Of a stretch of DNA of 9,538 bases, positions 6,794-9,538 are shown piece by piece. The notes beneath the pieces were generated by a model. That model made no database searches and was not told the origin of the DNA. It was given only the letters and a program-made list of their open reading frames with translations. Position 1 is the first letter of the stretch; every line of letters starts with the position of its first letter. Location of the stretch: NCBI GenBank assembly GCA_016199375.1, contig JACQGV010000241.1, positions 1 to 9,538 of the forward strand. The letters are read 5' to 3'. A program made the position numbers and the translations under genes. The stretch comes from Chloroflexota bacterium (GTDB taxonomy: Bacteria; Chloroflexota; Dehalococcoidia; SHYM01).

Positions 6794-8206
6794 CTAGCCG
6801 CGCACCGGCATGGACTTCCAATAGTAGTTGTGAATGCCCCCCGCCAGGCGCAGCTTCCGGAACGTCAGCTCCAGGGGCATGTCTATCTTGACTTCCTTGG
6901 TATCCCGGTCGGTCATCATCAGCACCGCCCGGCCCCCGATATCGAAGTCAATGACGCTGATCACCAGGGGCACATCAGGCGTCCCGGCGATGTAGTCCAT
7001 GGAGTAGGTGAAGAGCTTCGACCTCCGATCGGAGAGGCGGGTGGGTGTGAAGTTGTCCTTCTCGTGGCAGATGGTGCAGACCCGCTGAGGCGGGTACTGG
7101 ACGGTGCTGCACTTGTTGCACTTCACGCCCTGGAAGCGGAGCACCTCCGCCTGCTCGCGGTAGAGGGCCGCGGGCGAGGGGCCCGAGGCGGCCGGACGAC
7201 GGACGCCGCTGTCAGCGGAGTACATCCCCCGCCACTTCAGGTAATCAGCGTAGTCACCGATGGCCTTCTTGGAGGCCAGGAAGCCCTTCATGCCGCGGCG
7301 GGGGAGCTTCTGGACGTCGGCGATCCTGGCGGTGGTCTTGACCACCAGGGCATCGGCGCCGTCGCCATAGTTGACCACCAGGATACACTGGTCAGGCTTG
7401 GCCTCCTCGAGGGCCGCCACCAGCTGCATCAGGGCAAAAGCGGTGCCGGTGGCGCCCAGCTTGCCGAACAAGGGGTCCTGGACCTTCTTGGGATCGGCCT
7501 TGATCAGCCGCACCGCCTCGGCGTGGCGCCGGGCATCGGGGGCGGAGAGGATGACCTTATCGAACTGCTCCATCTTCAGGCCGGACTTCTTGAGCAGCTC
7601 GGTCACGCACTGGCCCACCGCCTTCAGGTAGCCCTCCTGGAAGACGAAGCGGTCCTCCCAGGAGCGCAGCGTGGTCTCGCCCTCCGCCCGCCAGACGTCC
7701 AGGATCTCGTTGGTCACGGCGTGCTGGGCCTCAATGGTGGCCGCCTCGCCCGTGTCGCCGAAGAGTAGAGCCGCGGCGCCATCACCACCGTTGCGCTCGA
7801 CATCCGAGCGGGGCGAGCCGAGCCGGACATCAGCCGCTGTGACCAGCACCCGCTTGCCCGACCCTGCCTTGACCGCGTTCATTGCCATCGTCACGGCGAT
7901 GGTCCCCGAGCGCAGGCTGTGGCCCACGTCGGCGGTGAAGATGCTGGTACCCAGGTCGGCCGCCGTGGCGATGGTGCTGGCGGCCTGCTTCTCCTCATAG
8001 GGGAAGGTGGTGGAGGCTACATAGAGGCCATCCACAGCCTTGCGGTCGAGGCCGGCCAGACAGTCAGTGGCGGCGGCCACCGACATGGTCAGCGAGTCTT
8101 CATCGAAGTTTGTAACCGACCGCTCGGCCTTCGAGCCCCAGTCCTTGGTCGCCTCCCCCAGTCTCCAGACTGGCACATAAGCACCGAAAGAGATAATCCC
8201 GGCCAT
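6794..8206 (-). CDS. HMG-CoA synthase-like domain fused to DUF35 zinc-ribbon/OB domain
   Basis: This is a 470-residue two-domain protein. Residues 1-300 follow the archaeal-type HMG-CoA synthase fold: IISFGAYVPVWRL start, GLYVASTTFPY, TADVGHSLRSGT, LGATGTAFAL, and NYGDGADALVV. Residues 345-470 are a DUF35 unit with a rubredoxin-like zinc ribbon (Cys363, Cys366, Cys377, Cys380; CxxC-x10-CxxC), an OB fold, and the typical end HNYYWKSMPVRG. Aligned by eye to archaeal HMGCS, the catalytic Glu is Thr66, the nucleophile Cys is Leu98, the His is Ser221 and the conserved Asn is Ala252. HMG-CoA synthesis is therefore unlikely. DUF35 domains bind CoA and bridge thiolases to partner enzymes, so a scaffold or CoA-channel role beside thiolase C is the likely function. 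The start has a GGAGGAGG site 6 bases upstream. The gene leads the minus-strand cluster behind a near-consensus promoter. Confidence 0.9.
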   Translation of the reverse strand: MAGIISFGAYVPVWRLGEATKDWGSKAERSVTNFDEDSLTMSVAAATDCLAGLDRKAVDGLYVASTTFPYEEKQAASTIATAADLGTSIFTADVGHSLRSGTIAVTMAMNAVKAGSGKRVLVTAADVRLGSPRSDVERNGGDGAAALLFGDTGEAATIEAQHAVTNEILDVWRAEGETTLRSWEDRFVFQEGYLKAVGQCVTELLKKSGLKMEQFDKVILSAPDARRHAEAVRLIKADPKKVQDPLFGKLGATGTAFALMQLVAALEEAKPDQCILVVNYGDGADALVVKTTARIADVQKLPRRGMKGFLASKKAIGDYADYLKWRGMYSADSGVRRPAASGPSPAALYREQAEVLRFQGVKCNKCSTVQYPPQRVCTICHEKDNFTPTRLSDRRSKLFTYSMDYIAGTPDVPLVISVIDFDIGGRAVLMMTDRDTKEVKIDMPLELTFRKLRLAGGIHNYYWKSMPVRG

Positions 8207-8249
8207 TCAACTCCTCCTCCTGCTTTTTTGACCCCCGCAGTTTGAGCAC

Positions 8250-8263
8250 CCGTTTGCAACCGG
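8250..8263. promoter_or_regulatory. Imperfect palindrome at the expected start of transcription, possible operator
   Basis: CCGTTTGCAACCGG is symmetric at 12 of 14 positions around a TTGCAA core. It covers the predicted start of the transcript from the promoter at 8268-8297, where a bound repressor (LacI or TetR type, for example) would block initiation. No regulator gene is in the window, and a 14-bp near-palindrome can occur by chance. Confidence 0.3.
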
Positions 8264-8267
8264 CGGG

Positions 8268-8297
8268 ATTGTAGCACGCGCTTTTTCCCAGTGTCAA
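8268..8297 (-). promoter_or_regulatory. Strong sigma70-type promoter for the HMGCS-like/DUF35 and thiolase C genes
   Basis: Minus-strand TTGACA (8297-8292) is a perfect -35. An 18-base spacer separates it from TACAAT (8273-8268), which differs from consensus at one position and has a TGC extension. Transcription would start near 8261, leaving a leader of about 54 bases before the ATG at 8206. Confidence 0.8.
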
Positions 8298-8327
8298 CCA
8301 ACCCCCCGTCAGGTGCAGACCCGAGAA

Positions 8328-8357
8328 TTGCCCCTCGGCGCGCCTGCGTGCTAGCAT
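8328..8357 (+). promoter_or_regulatory. Possible promoter for the S41 protease
   Basis: TTGCCC and TAGCAT are 18 bases apart, each matching consensus at 4 of 6, and the -10 has a TGC extension. It lies about 65 bases before the GTG start in the divergent region and is about 30 bp from the opposing promoter. This is the best candidate in the region but not a strong one. Confidence 0.35.
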
Positions 8358-8422
8358 GAGTTCGACAGCCTGGGGTTGCTTATTCGGTAAAGCCCCGGGC
8401 ACATTGCATCAAGGAGCCCACC

Positions 8423-9538
8423 GTGCGCAAGCGTCTCTTCGTCCTCCTGACCATCGCCCTGGCCAGCGCTCTTCTCGCCAGCGCCTGCGGCCTGCCCGCC
8501 CTCGGGTCCAGCCGACGCAGCCAGAGCCCCCCTGCCACCGCCACCCCGGTCCAGGGAGCCAAGGCTGCGCCCAGCACGACCATCGAGGCCAATGTAAACC
8601 TGCTCCGGGAGACCCTGGAGATCCTCGCCGCTGACCACGTGGACCGCCAGAACCTCAACCTGCAGAAGCTGCGGGACGGTGGTATCCGGGGCGTCATTCA
8701 GGCGCTGAACGACCCCCACAGCGCCTACATTGACGCCGAGAGCTACCGCGTCGGCCGCAACGACCTCTCCGGCAGCTTCGATGGCATCGGCGCCCAGGTA
8801 GCCCTGCGCGAGGGCGAGATCACTATTGTGTCTCCGATCCCCGGCTCCCCGGCCGAGCGCGCCGGCCTCCGCACTGGAGACGTCATCCTGGACGTGAACG
8901 GCGCGGCGGTCAAGGGCAAGAGCCTCTTAGAGGTGGTAGCCCTCATCCGCGGCCCCCGCGGCTCGGAGGTTACCCTCACCATCACGCGCCCCGGCTCCCA
9001 GCCCCAGAAGTTCACCATTGTCAGGGACATCATAAACCTCGACAGCGTCGCCTGGCGCATGGCGACCGAAGATGTGGCGCACATCCGCATCGGCTATTTC
9101 TCTCAGCGCACGACGCGGGAGTTGGAGGAGGCGCTGCGGCAGGCCCGCAGCCGGGGTGTCAAGGGCATCGTCCTGGATATGCGCGGCAACCCTGGGGGCC
9201 TGCTGGATGCGTCCGTGCGGGTTGCCAGCCAGTTCTTGCGGAGCGGGGTAGTGGTATATGAGGTGCAAAATGATGGCACCGAGCGCCCGTGGGGTGTCCT
9301 CTCCGGGGGCATAGCCACGACGACTCCCCTGGCAGTTCTGGTGGACGAGGGCAGCGCCAGCGGCGCCGAGGTGGTGGCAGGCGCCCTGCAAGACGCCCGC
9401 CGCGCCCCTCTGATCGGGACCAAGACCTTCGGCAAGGGCTCCATTAACATCGTGCGTGAGCTTTCCAACGGTGGCGCCCTTTACGTCACCTCCGGCCGCT
9501 GGCTCACTCCAGCCCGCCACCAGATCGAGGGCAAGGGC
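8423..9538 (+). CDS. S41 family C-terminal processing peptidase, lipoprotein-type (partial)
   Basis: The frame is open from GTG at 8423 to the window end, giving 372 residues without a stop. It encodes a CtpA/Tsp-type serine protease that cleaves proteins from their C-termini outside the cytoplasmic membrane. Residues 1-22 form a signal (VRKR followed by a hydrophobic stretch) ending in LLASAC, a plausible lipobox with Cys22, though Ala at -3 is not the most common residue. A Ser/Pro/Ala-rich linker follows. A PDZ domain covers about residues 120-200 (GIGAQV, SPAERAGLRTGDVILDVNG). The protease core contains GIVLDMRGNPGG, the nucleophile Ser313 in EGSASGAE, and Lys338 in TFGKG, with the family's 25-residue Ser-Lys spacing. 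The GTG start is supported by AAGGAG 6 bases upstream and by the signal sequence. Only a short C-terminal part should be missing. It is divergent from the thiolase cluster and probably unrelated in function. Confidence 0.92.
   Translation, partial: MRKRLFVLLTIALASALLASACGLPALGSSRRSQSPPATATPVQGAKAAPSTTIEANVNLLRETLEILAADHVDRQNLNLQKLRDGGIRGVIQALNDPHSAYIDAESYRVGRNDLSGSFDGIGAQVALREGEITIVSPIPGSPAERAGLRTGDVILDVNGAAVKGKSLLEVVALIRGPRGSEVTLTITRPGSQPQKFTIVRDIINLDSVAWRMATEDVAHIRIGYFSQRTTRELEEALRQARSRGVKGIVLDMRGNPGGLLDASVRVASQFLRSGVVVYEVQNDGTERPWGVLSGGIATTTPLAVLVDEGSASGAEVVAGALQDARRAPLIGTKTFGKGSINIVRELSNGGALYVTSGRWLTPARHQIEGKG

Noticed and set aside
6794..8206. Annotating this gene as a working HMG-CoA synthase of the mevalonate pathway
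   Set aside because: The catalytic Glu, Cys and His are not found at their aligned positions, and no mevalonate-pathway gene is nearby.
8356..8634. ATG-started plus-strand frame overlapping the start of the S41 protease
   Set aside because: It is in a different frame from the protease, lacks a ribosome site and gives an Arg/Pro-rich product without motifs. The GTG at 8423 has AAGGAG and leads into a signal sequence.

Overview
The window is GC-rich bacterial DNA in which six genes run on the minus strand, read from right to left. A lipoprotein-type protease gene diverges from them at the right edge. The tail of an unrecognised plus-strand gene converges on them at the left edge. Genes have good Shine-Dalgarno sequences, tight to moderate spacing and sigma70-like promoters. 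The set of an HMG-CoA-synthase-like protein fused to a DUF35 zinc-ribbon/OB domain, several SCP2-type thiolases and a family I CoA-transferase resembles acyl-CoA-rich clusters of uncultured Chloroflexota (Dehalococcoidia/SAR202-like) or some Deltaproteobacteria. That placement is inference only; no marker gene is present.

Layout. 1-65: end of a plus-strand gene. 66-180: a convergent spacer with a perfect 26-bp tandem duplication made of G-runs. 181-1188: NAD-dependent epimerase/dehydratase-like protein. 1338-2537: thiolase A, which lacks all canonical catalytic residues. 2551-2584: intrinsic terminator. 2603-3781: thiolase B, with intact residues and its own extended -10 promoter. 3839-5482: CoA-transferase, also with its own likely promoter. 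5540-5571: a second strong hairpin. 5593-6771: thiolase C, with intact residues. 6794-8206: HMGCS-like/DUF35 fusion, driven by a near-consensus promoter at 8268-8297. 8207-8422: divergent regulatory region. 8423-9538: S41 C-terminal processing protease, cut by the window end.

How the genes may work together. The CoA-transferase could activate a carboxylic acid to its CoA thioester. The thiolases could then make or break carbon-carbon bonds next to the thioester. DUF35 proteins are established partners of such enzymes: in the archaeal thiolase/HMGCS complex, in BbsAB benzoylsuccinyl-CoA thiolase, and in the Ltp2-ChsH2 steroid side-chain aldolase. Here the DUF35 domain is fused to an HMGCS-like domain that, by eye, has lost the catalytic Glu, Cys and His. 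It is followed 22 bp later by an intact thiolase. A second thiolase in the cluster has lost every catalytic residue and carries Tyr in place of the active-site His. The most interesting possibility is therefore a thiolase/DUF35 assembly in which one synthase domain is a scaffold and one thiolase paralog has become an aldolase or a structural subunit. The substrate cannot be read from the window.
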